A stretch of 64,000 bases of DNA from Brienomyrus brachyistius (GCF_023856365.1 NC_064537.1:3487001-3551000); one strand, 5' to 3'; counted from the first letter of the stretch, positions 23,697 to 38,200 are shown. Made by a program: numbers and translations. The notes: generated from the sequence alone by a model not told the origin.

Positions 23697-26600
23697 CTGT
23701 GTGTGTGTCCAGCACCCATCCCCCCATGAACCAGTACTGGATTACCGGTTAAACGTAGGATGGATAGCATAGTAATCTGTTTTTATTTGACTTTTATAAT
23801 GTAGAAGTGTTGGCAGACAAATCTTCCAAAGCTTTCTTGTGAAAGCACATCCCTGAAAGTGACTCAGGATGGGGGAGGGGGGCAGCCCCCACCCCTGGTG
23901 ACCTTTTGATACACCCTCTCCCTGGCTTTAACTGGTCCAGTTAGTAGTTAATGGTCCGTGGTGTTTGTACATATGCACCACTTTGAGATATTATCCCCAT
24001 AAATAGGAGTCATTGTAAAGTTAGAAACTGTGAAACAGAACTAATGAAGGAATGGCGTCAGAGAAAAGGCGCATACATGCAGCCAATCAGGTGCCTGTTT
24101 GAGGGAGCAACAGCCTGCACACATGGCCAATCAGGTGCCCCGTTTGAGGGAGCAAAGCCCTACACAAATGGCCAATCAGGTGCCTGTTTGAGGGAGCAAA
24201 GCCCTACACAAATGGCCAATCAGGTGCCTGTTTGAGGAGGCAGAGGAAGAAAAGGCCTGCACACATGGCCAATCAAGTGCTCCTGTGAAGGCCCAGCCTC
24301 ATATCCACCCTGTAGATGCTCTTGGAGATGCTACCGCTCCTCTCCTTCATGGCAGCAGTGTAGTAATAATGCCACACTCCTTTTGAATGTACATTCATTC
24401 ATTCATGCTAAAACGTAAGTGTGGTACTTATGAAGTTTGTTAGCATAGCAGCAGGCTAAAACACAGTGTGGTACTTATGGAGGATGTTAGCATAGCTGCA
24501 GGCCAAAACACAGCGTGGTACTTATGGAGGATGTTAGCATAGCTGCAGGCTAAAACACAGCGTGGTACTTATGGAGGATGTTGGCATAGCAGCAGGCTAA
24601 AGCACAGCGTGGTACTTATGGAGGATGTTAGCATAGCTGCAGGCCAAAACACAGCGTGGTACTTATGGAGGATGTTAGCATAGCAGCAGGCTAAAGCACA
24701 GCGTGGTACTTATGGAGGATGTTAGCATAGCTGCAGGCCAAAACACAGCGTGGTACTTATGGAGTATGTTAGCATAGCTGCAGGCCAAAACACAGCGTGG
24801 TACTTATGGAGGATGTTAGCATAGCTGCAGGCCAAAACACAGTGGTACTTATGGAGGATGTTAGCATAGCTGCAGGCTAAAACACAGTGTGGTACTTATG
24901 GAGTATGTTAGCATAGCTGCAGGCCAAAACACAGTGGTACTTATGGAGGATGTTAGCATAGCTGCAGGCCAAAACACAGTGGTACTTATGGAGGATGTTA
25001 GCATAGCAGCAGGCTAAAACACAGTGGTACTTATGGAGGATGTTAGCATAGCAGCAGGCCAAAACACAGTGGTACTTATGGAGGATGTTAGCATAGCTGC
25101 AGGCCAAAACACAGTGGTACTTATGGAGGATGTTAGCATAGCAGCAGGCTAAAACACAGCGTGGTACTTATGGAGTATGTTAGCATAGCTGCAGGCCAAA
25201 ACACAGCATGGTACTTATGGAGGATGTTAGCATAGCAGCAGGCTAAAACACAGCGTGGTACTTATGGAGTATGTTAGCATAGCTGCAGGCCAAAACACAG
25301 CGTGGTACTTATGGAGGATGTTAGCATAGCTGCAGGCCAAAACACTGCGTGGTACTTATGGAGTGTGTTAGCATAGCTGCAGGCCAAAACACAGCGTGGT
25401 ACTTATGGAGTATGTTAGCATAGCAGCAGGCTAAAACACAGTGGTACTTATGGAGTATGTTAGCTTAGCAGTAGGCTAAAACACAGCGTGGTACTTATGG
25501 AGTATGTTAGCATAGCTGCAGGCTAAAGCACAGCGTGGTACTTATGGAGGATGTTAGCATAGCAGCAGGCTAAAGCACAGCGTGGTACTTATGAAGGATG
25601 TTAGCATAGCAGCAGGCTAAAGCACAGCGTGGTACTTATGGAGGATGTTAGCATAGCTGCAGGCCACATGCACATAGCTGACTGGCTACATGCATGAAAT
25701 TGTACCTTTACATGCACGCTAATCAAATTATTGTGTTAATCTGACTCAAATTGACTTTTAAAGTGCATGTAAACATGTTAATACGACTGAAATCGCACTA
25801 AATCAAATTCGGACTAAGACACTCAGATAATGCGATTGGGAGTCGATTTACTCCTGCATGTATGCATGCAATCGGACTGCAGCTGGCCTAGGTGCTCTGC
25901 GCATGCTGCACTGCTTCCCCTTCCTGGGCTTGGCCCCAGAAGACGCACGGAACGTAGCGGATGCTGCATTGTTAGTGCATTCCAGCACCATTCGGAAGTA
26001 TCATCTGCCTTCGGATAACAAAATAGCCACACGGAATATGCTTTTCCACTGTACCAGGTAGCAAGAAGGTACCAAAAGTACGGTACTTCAAGGTGTTTTC
26101 CACTGACGTTAAAACTGGAACCAGCACTGAATGACCTCACAACGCGAGGCAGGGCATTTTGTACTGAATTTGAACAATGGCTGTAGTATATGATAGGGCT
26201 GGGTGATGTGATATATATATCACATATATTAATGCCACATATTAATGCCACATATTAATGCCAACATCACAAGTTTTGCACAAGCAATTCTTACATCTTT
26301 ACAGAGACTTTAAGCTTCACTAAAACACTTTTACTCCCATGGGGAAAAAAATGTACCTTTTCAATCTTAATGATTATTCCTTTTCAAGATTATTTAGTAT
26401 ATATTTTTAAATCAATTTAAAGTTCACCTCCGCTGTTTTTTCTTGAGCACTGCATGCATTCCCCGAAACAATCATAATCATTTTCATCCTTGCTGTTTAA
26501 ATCACTCCTACACTGGTTTGTGAGATTTTTTTTCACGGTCCACCATTCACCTCAATCAGCTCAACATTCAAAACAATTCAGTTTCACAATGACACGCTAC

Positions 26601-29213
26601 ATAACATGTACTACTTTCAAAATAATTTGCCTTTCACAATGGAGCTGTCCATTGTCTCCGCCGTGATTGTTATAATGACACACCCTCAACTCAGGAACTC
26701 GCTGCTTAAAGAAAATCTCAAGTTTCTTACTGGTAAAAATGACTTTGTAGTGTCTTTTGTGTGCTCTCATCTCGTATTTACGATTTTTCTGTCAAAACTT
26801 GAAAGCGGGGTAAAACACAGTATGGTACATATGTGGAATGTTGGTATAGCGGCAGGCTAAATCATATATTAGGCCTTGCTGAATTAGGCTGAATTCTCTT
26901 GGTCGGTGCTAGGATTTAATTAGCGACTGGGCTGATACCTGGCAGATGAAATTTAACGTAGATAAATGTAAGGTAATCCATGCAGGGAGCGGAAATATAA
27001 AGTACAGATATTTTATGGGTTCCATGGAAATAAAGGTAGCTGATTATGAGAAAGACCTCGGGTGTATGTTGATGCTTCCATGTCTCACTCTCACCAGTGT
27101 GGGGAAGCAATCTAAAAGGCCAGTAGGATGTTGGGTTACATCTCTAGAGTTGCTAAGCTGCATAACTATTTATTGTCAAACATTAATTTGAAATACACGT
27201 GCTTCTCTGTTTTAATATCACAGCAATCACAATTATCGTACTTTACTATATGCTAGTGCGACTATTCTTTGCCTCTCTGTGCTTTGCATTCTATCCCTTT
27301 TTACAGTGGAGATGCATCGTACAGATTAAATACCTTTGATTCTAGCTATGGTGCAACTTTATGTAATGTCTACAGGTTGAGATAAAAAATAACATGGCTA
27401 GAATATTGTGTGCAGGTTTGGTCACTATATCTTAAGAAGGACATTGCTGCCTTGGAAAGGGTGCAACGTAGGGTGATGAGAATGATTCTTGGTCTTAGAG
27501 GAATGTCTTATGAGGAGAGGTTAGCTGAGCTGAATCGGTTTAGCCTCAAACAAAAGAGACTAAGGGGGGACATGATCCAGGTATATAAGATTCTATCAGG
27601 TCTGGATGCTGTTCAGCCTAATGGCTATTTCAATATTAGTTTAAATACTAGAACTCGTGGCCATAAGTGGAAATTAGCGGGAGAACATTTTAAAATGAAT
27701 TTGAGGAAGCACTTCTTTACACAGCATGTAGTTTGAGTACCTGCTAGTGTAGCGTAAGCTAAAACCCTGGGTTCCTTTAAATCAGAGCTAGATAAGATTT
27801 TAACAACTCTGAGCTATTAGTCAAGTTCTCCCAAACGAGCTTGTAAATTTCTCTCCTCTCGTTTGTAAATTTCACTCCTCTCGTTTGTAAATTTCTTATG
27901 TTCACCATCTTCTCCCTGGGGGGACCCCAGCCATTCCATCCAGGGGTCCTTTTACTGCCTTCAACTCACTCACTTTCTACTTAGGACATGACAGAAGCTT
28001 TACTAGCAGTCAGTGTCTCTCAATCCAGTCCTCGGGGTCTTTGCTCCCTCTCAACTCTCAGGGAATTTGGAGAGAGCAAAAACATGGAGCATCTGGGGGC
28101 CCCGCGGACTGGATTGAGAAACACTGCATTAGCTGGATCACGTGACCTGGTGGTGGTTCATAATAAATGCACTGAGTATGGGTTTAAAACGACGTGAATT
28201 GTTAGAGCCAGAGTTTCCTCGCGTTTCTTTCTCTGGTAACAGATCTTTTTAAGGGATCTCAGTTATTGATAAGTTGGTGACTGACTAGGTTATGTTCTTG
28301 CCGAACTGTTTCCTGCGCAGTGGGTCGCTGAATGCTGATTGGCTGGCCTCATCTCCAGTGTACCTGTACTTTCCCCAATATTTGTGCAGTAGTTTTGCTC
28401 CAAATCGAAACACTGTGTTTTTCTCTGTTTCTCTATCTCTCCCACTCAGTGGAATTTCCTTCTGAATGAAGGCTCATTCCCCCCCCCCCCCCCCCCCCCC
28501 CCCGCTGTCATCCCTGCATTTTGTACCAATTCGTCATGACAGCTCCAGAAAGCACTCTCTCTTTTTGTTACTTTTTAGATTATTTTTTTTTCTTTCCATT
28601 CAGTGTCTGATGTTTCCTTTTGTGTCAGGATTCCTTCGGAGCCTCCGACGGCTGAAAGGCATTTTTGTTGCCGATCTGAGTGGGGGCTCGACGCGCCGTC
28701 CATTCTCACCAGTGGCTGGGTCACATGGGCTTGCTGCTATCGGCCTCCTGATTGGCTGATACTGATGACTGACTAAATCTTTGCAAAATCCAGATGAAGT
28801 TTTGTTCCCTCCCTTAGCCTGGGGTTGGTGGCGGGTGGTGGGGGCGGCGGGGAGGAATTCTAATGCAGATTCCTTCCTTTTGTGGGCCCTGTCCAACCCC
28901 TAAACGCAAAACAGCTAACTGCTGGGGGGGCTATTTTACCCATCATGGGTTATGCATTCCTGAGCCCCCTCACCGAGATGGCTAATGGGGAGAGACGGAT
29001 TCTTTGCACGTTTCATTTGGTCTCTGGAGGTGCAGTGGACTGCCTGTGAGGGGCGCTATAACTGCAGCCACATACATGCTGCACCAGCTCATCTCGCTGG
29101 CTGCCTTGCCACTTGACTCCCTCATAACATCACTTAACACTGAAGGACGACAGAGAGATCCGAGACCTTCAGCCATCATGCTCCCACAATCGGTCAACCG
29201 GGCATCTGCCGAG

Positions 29214-29252
<39 letters not shown>

Positions 29253-32200
29253 TGCAGACGATGCCCCGCTCTGCACACGTTTAGCAGGAGGTCCACACAC
29301 CCAAAGTTCCCTGGGGGTGCTAAAGGGTGCAGCTAGCCCAGTGTGAAACCAGGTGTCCTGACACTGTGGGTACACATGGGGAGGGGGAACATGACAGGCT
29401 GTGGGGGGTATAGAACATTCCAGAACAGGGAGGGCAAATTCATTCTCATGATTGCCTAATTTTCCTGGAGGTAGTACACATGGCTGCCTTCTTTAATCCG
29501 TTACAGCACCACCCCCATCCCCCACCCCCCAACACACAGCCGTGGGTGGTCTTTCGGCAGCCTGGACATGTGCCCCCCTAATCACCACAGGGGCTCCGCA
29601 TGGGGTCCCATCCCCTGATTAATTGGAATGGCTCGTTATACACCTAGCAATGCCCCCCCCATCCACACACTGCAAGCCCAGTGGAATTTGACTACTCTGC
29701 CCCAATGGGTACCAAAGTCAGACTGCCTGACTGAACTTTGATGGAGACGGACGAAGTGGGTTTGCTAGCCAGTCTGGGCCCTCCTGCTTTCACTCACATT
29801 GTACATTTGGGCACGGGGGGGGGGGGGGGGGTGCCAGGGTTTAACATCTTGGCCGGGAATAACATGGGATCATCAGAGGACGACCAGTGATCTTTCCATG
29901 CAGAGAACTTGGTAACCTCTCCTTCAAGCTCGCTTTAATCCACTTCCTGTTTCATCAGGAGATTCACCAGATCCTCTTTGACAGTCTATTGCTGGTTGTG
30001 ATATTATGGGATGTTAATTAAAAAGCATTTCTTTTCCTTTTTTTCGTCGTAGCACCGCAGTTGGCGTGGGTTTCTATGGAAACAGCGAGACCAATGACGG
30101 CGTGTATCAGCTGACCTACTCGCTGTACAACGTGAACCACACGCTGAGCGGCGTGGATAACCTGGTAAGCGGCCGCTGCCTTTGTGGGGCTCAGGGTTCC
30201 CGCTGCTCCTCGTGTGGGAGACGGGGGTCAGCAATGCACATCCGCAGGACAGGTGACAAAAACTCACGCTCAGAACATCCTCAGTGCTGGGACGTCGCAT
30301 TATTGGAATCTCCTACCCCAGGGAGGTGACATTCTGTTCTGATTTCAGGCTAAACGGGTCACGTCATTCTTGAGAAGAAGACAGTGTTTTTGGTGTAGTT
30401 TAATGGGTGTAGGGGATGTACATGACATCCCCTGCCTTACATGCGACCCTTGACCTCAGCTAGGCCTGAAGCATGTCATCTTATGAATGCGCAGTACCGT
30501 AACAACCATGTTCCCCTAGGCACTGCATTTCCCAGAATGCCTCAGAGCAGCTCTTACTATCATCAAACCTGGACCCCTGAGCACGTGCTTGGGAACAAAA
30601 CAGGCTTTTCTCTGGAGTCACATGACAAGCCGGCCAGTGACTAATCGCTTTCCTGGTGCCAGTCTGAGGTGTCCTGCTTAGTTGGTTGGCATGGCAACTT
30701 AATTGGGGTCACAGTGGAAGTGGAGTCAAGCTCAGCTAAATACAAAACCGTTAAACAATTCAAAATGTAAAAAAAGACATTTTACATAAATTATTCAGTT
30801 TTATTGATTACACGTTTGTGGCCTTGGCTCACTCACATCATAGAGTCCAGCGTCTGCTTCTGTGTTTTTAATTCCCAGCTCCCAGAATGGCTGAGGACAT
30901 CGAGCTGATGAAACTGCACTATCAAGTAGTTTTAGAATCTGACGGTAAATGGTTCTCGTACGGTCACAGCATGATTTACGGTCGCAGCATGACTTACGGT
31001 CGCAGTCTGATTTACGGTCGCAGTCTGATTTACGGTCGCAGCCTGACTTACGGTCACAGCTTGACTTACGGTTACAATCTGACTCACGGTTACAATCTGA
31101 CTCACGGTCACAGTCTGACTTACGGTCACAGTCTGACTTACGGTCACAGCATGATTTACGGTCACAGCCTGACATACGGTCACAGTCTGTCTTACAGTCA
31201 CAGTTTGATTTACTGTCACAGTCTGACTTACGGTCACAATCTGACGATCATATGGCCTGACTCCCAGTCACAGCCTGAGAGGACAGCTCTTGAATTTACA
31301 TTTACATTTAACACATTCAGCAAACGATTTTGTCCAAAGCGACATACAAGTGAGGTGAATCACACATTACAAACATTCGGTTGTCAAGGAGTCAACTAGG
31401 CATAACAGTCAAGATATCAGGTTTTATTGTGAAATGTATAAGGCACAGTGCAATGAAAGTCTTGAATTCCTTCTCCACATTCTACAGACAATTCACTGGA
31501 CAGTGCAGCATTACAATACAATAAATATTAAGAACAAAATACTAATTACTATGACTTATCTAACAATGTATAACATCTAACAACATTTAGTACAACATGT
31601 GATATGTGGCTTTGCAGAGTAGCAACATAAAGTCATGCAGTGGATAGAATACAGTGTTACAGAATCAGCAATAAATAATTAACAATAAGTGACAGGGCAA
31701 AGTGATGAGCCTGTGGCATATCTGTACAAAAAAGAGTCACTAACAGCGCTTAGTATTAATGCTGCACCTCAGTGTGTGTCAGAAGGTCTTAGAGAACTAG
31801 GGCAGATCAGTATAAAAGAGAGTCACTAACAGCGCTTAGTATTAATACTGCACCTCAGTGTGTGTCAGATAGTCTTAGAGCACTGGGGTAGATCAGTATA
31901 AAAGAGAGTTACTAACAGCGCTTAGTATTAATGCTGCACCTCAGTGTGTGTCAGACGGTCTTAGAGAACTAGGGCAGATCAGTATAAAAGAGAGTCACTA
32001 ACAGCGCTTAGTATTAATACTGCACCTCAGTGTGTGTCAGATAGTCTTAGAGCACTGGGGTAGATCAGTACAAAAGAGAGTTACTAACAGCGCTTAGTAT
32101 TAATACTGCACCTCAGTGTGTGTCAGATAGTCTTAGAGCACTGGGGTAGATCAGTACAAAAGAGAGTCACTAACAGCGCTTAGTATTAATGCTGCACCTC

Positions 32201-35200
32201 AGTGTGTGTCAGACGGTCTTAGAGAACTAGGGCAGATCAGTATAAAAGAGAGTCACTAACAGCGCTTAGTATTAATACTGCACCTCAGTGTGTGTCAGAT
32301 AGTCTTAGAGCACTGGGGTAGATCAGTACAATAGAGAGTTACTAACAGCGCTTAGTATTAATGCTGCACCTCAGTGTGTGTCAGACGGTCTTAGAGAACT
32401 AGGGCAGATCAGTACAAAAGAGAGTCACTAACAGCGCTTAGTATTAATGCTGCACCTCGGTGAGAACTGTAGTGGACATTTGGACTTTTCTCAGCTGTCT
32501 GAGGAATAAATGCTGCTAGACTGAGCTTCCAATGAATGCCCAAGAACGAGTGTGAGTAGGATTGGAGCAGGGGCTACACAAGAACTTCTAACAAAGCAAG
32601 AACCTAATGAGACTATTTAATGTCAGTCAGTGCAACACAAGAGCATTCAATGAACATAAAGAGGCATCAGTTTAGTGGAGGAATTCATGGAACCGATGGG
32701 TCTTGAAGGTAGAGAGGAAGTCTGATGACACAACGTGCTTTATCAGCTCATTCCACCACCAGGGAACCACACAAGACAACATCTGGAGCAGGGGCAGGCA
32801 GCCCTGATCCCGGCGTGCCGGTGCCCAACAGGTTTTCCATCCTACCTGGTCTCTGATGAACCACCCCTGATCTCAGGCAGACAGTAACTCATCAGGTAGG
32901 ATAGAAAACCTGCTGGATGCCGGCACTCTGGGATCAGGGTTGCCTCCCCCTGGTCTGGATGATGCTCCTTGTGTCGTGAAGTCCAAGTACTGCTGGAGAT
33001 GGCCCTGTAAGTCAGCACCAAGGACCTGAACGTGATGCGAGCTCCAGTAGGAAGAGAGATGAGGAGTACGGTCACATGGCCTGACTCACGGTCACATGGC
33101 CTGACTCACGGTCACATAACCTGACTCAGTGTTGCAGTCTGACTCACAGTCGCAGTCTGACTTGCACTCCCTCCCTGTCCTTCACCCACTGCCAGGCCTG
33201 AGGGAGCAGTCGTAGGTGCTGCAGTGGAACCCATTGGACCATTAGGGGGAATTTCTCTTTAGAAACCAAATCCCAGCTGACAGCTGATTTGTTGCTTCCA
33301 GAGGAAGCCCCTCCCATACCAGACTCCATCTGCACTGCCCCCCATGTGTTTACAATAACTGCAAAGTACTCAGATCCAGCTGACTTGGTGTCATTTTCCA
33401 TCCAGAGGAAATGAACATAATGTTTTATAAGTAGCAGTTAATTTTGTTAAGGTCCTGGCAAACCAGCTGGAACAAAAGTCATAAACAAGCATACAGTCTA
33501 TTTAAAAGTTATGGGGTGGGGGGCACACCCGGCATTAATTGCAGAGCCTTGTGTGTGGGCAGTGGGGCGACTCGACAGTAAGGGGGTCATAAAAACACAA
33601 GATGCACGGTGGAGTGTGGAGGAGTTTGTGGACTGGAGTTCAGAATGATGTTTATAGACCCAGTGTGTTGTTGCGGGGGAGGTCAGGGTTCAGGCTCACC
33701 GTGGGCCGTCCTCAGGAGGGTGTCATATTCATAACATTCAAGAACTATTCATTTACGGATTCTTTTAAAAGAGGAGATGTGAGCACAAAGATTCTTTAAA
33801 GCAGTTCAGAGATGGAACAAATCATTTCTACACTAAGCACATAAGAAGAAGATATTTTCAAAAGGAAAACGTTTGACTGTGGCATGCTTCGCCACGAGTA
33901 CATCTCTGGCAGTGCATGATGGGATTGACTGAGGGTGAGGGTGGCACCCTGGAGGGAGGCACGAGTGATCAGCCATAAGCCTCCAGGTTGACTTGGAGAT
34001 CTGGGATCTGTCCCAGGACCACAGAAGATTCCTGTTCACTCCTTATTTGTGAACTGGCTTGTTAATGTGTTCCTATGTGGTAAAACACATTCCGGGGGGG
34101 GGGGGGTCTTTATACATTGTTGTGAATTTTGCAAGCCAGGACGGACAGCCTAAAACGTGTCAAAGATTTCTTGAAGTTATTTGTTTCAATTAGTAGTATT
34201 TTAAATATCAAGAAAAAAATTATATTTGTTGCACTGATATTTTTGTGCCTGCTGTACTTCCTAAAGGTTCGTTTCTGTTCATTTGTCTGTTAGTTTGAGG
34301 CCCTGGGGGGCCCCTCTCTCTTGTTATCTTGTCCCTGCTATTGGCCTCTTAAAGAACATGGTAAACACTGCAAAAATCACAGATGGCACATGTCAACAGA
34401 AAAAAAAATCATCTGCAGGCCTGCAAAGAACTATGAAGAATGTTCTTTCAGAGCTAAAAGGAGCATCTATTGAAGGACCAGGGGCCCAAATCGCAGTTAC
34501 TGTAGCCTGTTCTCGTCTAGCAGCAGTCACATGCCCGGGGTGGGACTGGTGCAGGCAAAAGCCCAGCGGCTCCAGGCCACGTGCCCCCGTTAGTACCAGT
34601 GGTCACATGGCCCACCGCATGCACAGCTGACAGACACTGCTGTTACCATAGTAACAGGCACCAAATGGGGCACCTTCGCTTTGCTCTTTTCGGGTGAAAT
34701 CTGACTGTCCCTTTCACTGGCGAGCGGACCGGGCCGAACCGGGCCTCTTTGCTTCCCGCTTCCCCCTGTCCTCCCTCCCTCAGCATTCCTTTTACGCTGA
34801 GCCAAGGCAAAGAGGTGTCCATGAATAGGTTTCCTCAGGATGAATGCCCCCCCCCCCACCACTCCTCCAAATGAGGACCAAACGCCTTCAGTTTGACGGC
34901 ATCCATTAGCCCACTGCTGCTTTTCTAATCGAACCCCTTTGAGGACCCAGAATGCCGTTCTCTCTCCCTGCGCTCTCCTGCCATTGCTTTTTTTTCTCAC
35001 GGGAAGGAGCAGATTCCAGGACATTCCGTCAAAGCGGAGCGTCTGGCCCCAACTGCTCTTCCGATTTCAGCCCCAACAGAAAGAGCTTTTCTTCCTGCCC
35101 CGAAAGGATGGTCATGCTGAAAATCAGCGCCTTTCATGCTCCCTGCCCCTCTGCCGGGGTTGCAAGATGCTCGCGTGACCTGCCTCTTGTTCCCCCGGAG

Positions 35201-38200
35201 CTTGCCACCATGGTAACGCATCCTAGTCCGCCCCACCTCCTCGTTCCTGTCCCTCACATGCAGGAACAGAGAAATGTATAAAATACCAAACCAAACCAAG
35301 AGTATCACAGAAGATGGAGCGGGGTGGGGGGGGGTTAAGCAGAAGCCCCCCCCACCGGGACCTCTGGAGCCTTCAGCACCTACTCTTGAAAGCGGATACC
35401 ATCTGCCATGTCAAAGAGCATGATAAAATATCAGATACGTGAGGATCCCGTCCATCCTGCAAAGCGGACCTCGTTTGCCCCCAGAAACATGAGTGGGACC
35501 ACCAGAACCTGCCCCCCCCCCCCACATTATTTGTCATATAACCACAAACGTCAGTTTAATGCCTTCTTAAGTTCACCTTATTCTAACGTCAGCTGGCCCC
35601 ATAGCTCATTAAGGCTGTTTGTATATTTTGAACCGAAAAATATAACAATAACAAAAAACAACTAAAGTAATAAAATTAAAAAAGCATAAAAGTGGATTTA
35701 TATACAGAAACCATTCATCAAGTGAGACTAAATTAAATTACAGAGTGAGAAGTACATTTCATTAGGCCATGGATTTGAAATTAGTGCTAAGAATTTCAGT
35801 AAGATAATAAGATAATAATGGTCTTATAATAATTTAATAACACATGTTCACTATCCAAGTCGTTTGCCTGAACTCATCAGCCTGCAGCAGCTGCTGCTCC
35901 TTACTTATCTGCTGCTCCTTACTTACTCATCTGCTGCTCGTTACTTATCCGCTGCTCGTTACTTACTCATCTGCTGCTCGTTACTTATCTGCTGCTCCTT
36001 ACTCATCTGCTGCTCGTTACTTATCTGCTGCTCCTTACTTACTCATCTGCTGCTCCTTACTTATCTGCTGCTCCTTACTTATCCGCTGCTCGTTACTTAT
36101 CCGCTGCTCGTTACTTATCCGCAGCTCGTATCGGAGCTGTGGCCTTGTCAGTATCTCATATCCAGCGTGTGATTTAGCTTTTGTTAACACTGATGCCTTC
36201 ATCCCCCTAGTGCAGGAAACATGTCTGGTCAGTCTGATCACTGGCACATTCCATTCCATTCAAACTAGTGTGCGGCAACGCCAGTAGCAACCTGGCTACT
36301 CTGCTGAGCACAGGATTTGAACCCGTGACCTTCAGATCCAAGGCACAAAGGCCTGGTCCTCTGATCCCCACAGCACCACACCCAATACTTATGGCTCAAC
36401 ACTTACAGCTAAATAACTGTCCAGTGAGACGCGTTTTCCCATTTATGTATTAAAATCTCACATATCCTGACATGAGAAAGAAAGCCTAACCTCACATGAC
36501 CCCTATTTGATATGATGCATGCTGTCCGGTGCATCTCCTGTCCTATCAGATAAATAATAAAAATGGACCTTACCCCACCCCCACAGGACTGATGGATTCT
36601 CTGAAATTGCATTCAAAGCTGAGCCAGACAAGTGAGGATATTGCATGAAAATAGTTCCTGCAAGCGAATCCTCAAAAGACAGATCTGAGAAACGGACCTC
36701 ACATTGATTAACCCATAACTCATCCCATAATCCTACTGCCACTGGGATAGCTTATTATTTTGAAAATTAACTGATTGTTTTAACGCCAGAGAAGTACAGA
36801 GGAGCATTACAGGAAATAGGGTAGGTGTGCTGTGAAGGTAGGGTGTGGCAGGCCCCCTGTCCATCCCTTGTTCACCTATTGGCTCACTCCGCCCCCTACA
36901 GGTGGGGAACAGCATGGGCAACATTCAGAGCGGGTTAAATCAGCACCTGGAGCGACTGGACGAGATTTTCGCCACACGTGGTGACTATGTGCAGACGCTG
37001 CGCTTCATGCAGCAAATGGCCGACAACATCATCCGGCAACTGGTAGGCCTGCCAGACTGGGAAAACGGCAAGGTGGACCTGGCCGAGGCGGCCGATCATA
37101 TCGCCCGCGCCGAGTACTACAGGTGAGGGGGAGCACGGGGACTGGGGGAAGTAGGCATCTCACAGGCAGGAGGCTGCACAAAACATCACACAAAAGTGGG
37201 AGGGGTGCCACAAATGGCAGGAGAGGTGGGCGGGACATCACACAAATCTGTGCTAGCAATCAGAAGGGTGCTGGTTTGAATCCCATGATTGCCAAGAGTG
37301 ATCCTTCTCCATTGGGCCCTTGATCAAGGCCCTTAACCTGCAACTGCTTCATCCTGGTATGATGTTAACCTACATCCAGCCCTGCAAGCAGGTCCTCCGA
37401 CTTTCAAGGAAAATTTGGGGGTTGCTGGCAGGTTTGGCTCTCAGGCCATCAGAAAAATCTTAACACTGTTCCATTCCATTCGGACTAGTGTGGTGCTGAG
37501 GTATGACACTGCTGCACTCGGATCTCATCCCTGAGGTGATGTGTCGTGTGGTGGGTGCAGCGACGTGCCACAGCAGCTCACACTCCTTACCTCTCCCTCT
37601 CTGCACTACCCCACATTAAAACTGTCCCGTCCCTCAATGTGAGCATAGATCGCAGTGTGATGATACTGATGCTGAGCGGACACAAAGCCCCCCCACCCAC
37701 ACACCCCTGGCTCTGCTCCTTCTGCGGCCTGGCAGCTGGAGTAGTCACCGAGATCGACACGTGAGGAGGATAGAAGAGGCGGCCCGTCTCGTAGTTTTCA
37801 CGATGATGACAGCCGTCTAGTGCCATCCAGATCGAGACACTGGGCCAGAAAGGCTCCCAGTGACGTTTCAGCACCACCTTCCCCAGAAGGGGGCAGCAGC
37901 ATCTCCTTTACAGTGTGCATAACTAAATATCTGGCTCTTACTGGCTCTAGGCACCCATGCTGTCATACTCCCTCCTGTCCTCTAGGTGGCTCACATACCT
38001 GATACTGCTGATCCTGGACCTGGTGATCTGCCTGGTGACCTGCCTGGGACTGGCCAAGCAGTCCCGCTTGCTGCTGACCACGTGAGTGTGCCCTCTCTCA
38101 CCCCCTAGTGGTAGAGCAGGTGGTCTTTGATGCCGTTCCCGACGTGCGGATTCCTGCGTGGGCATGGTGCCAGCCTTCCTCCTGACAGGCCTTCTTTTCC

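Larger units (their letters stand above)
20441..24082. other. ttyh2: ttyh2 intron 2, left part
   Basis: No exon recognised. Contents: (AG)n at 21198-21219, a stretch rich in ttagatta with tagataggctttattgatccc near 21485-21560 (a common fish repeat end), G-run near 22322, TG microsatellites at 22613-22660 and 23640-23709, CA at 22849-22874, a SINE at 23141-23260, and LINE-tail-like fragments near 22665-22790 and 23705-23770. Confidence 0.6.
31291..33065. mobile_element. Dispersed fish repeat inserted inside the 18-bp array (composite)
   Basis: The left end has aacgattttgtccaaagcga, a motif found at the ends of abundant teleost repeats. The right part (gggtcttgaaggtagagagg, ctcattccaccaccagggaa, gaacgtgatgcgagctccag) belongs to the same class of repeat by my recollection. 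The insertion separates two parts of one 18-bp array. It has itself been enlarged by an 86-bp satellite (31735-32460) and interrupted by a hAT-like MITE (32789-32952). Family not resolved; no coding capacity seen. Confidence 0.6.
33166..36901. other. ttyh2: ttyh2 intron 3, right part
   Basis: No exon recognised. G- or C-runs near 34095, 34850 and 35513, an AT-rich stretch at 35640-35850, a tandem repeat at 35884-36127, and a SINE-like fragment in reverse orientation near 36285-36370 (acaggatttgaacccgtgac). Confidence 0.6.

Noticed and set aside
7411..25666. CRISPR-like appearance of regularly repeated units
   Set aside because: Repeats are directly adjacent with no unique spacers and lie in introns of a vertebrate gene. 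They are minisatellites.
30801..31399. Ser/Tyr/His- and Cys/Asp/Arg-rich repeat proteins on both strands
   Set aside because: The 18-bp tandem repeat keeps frames open on both strands; no splice or homology support.
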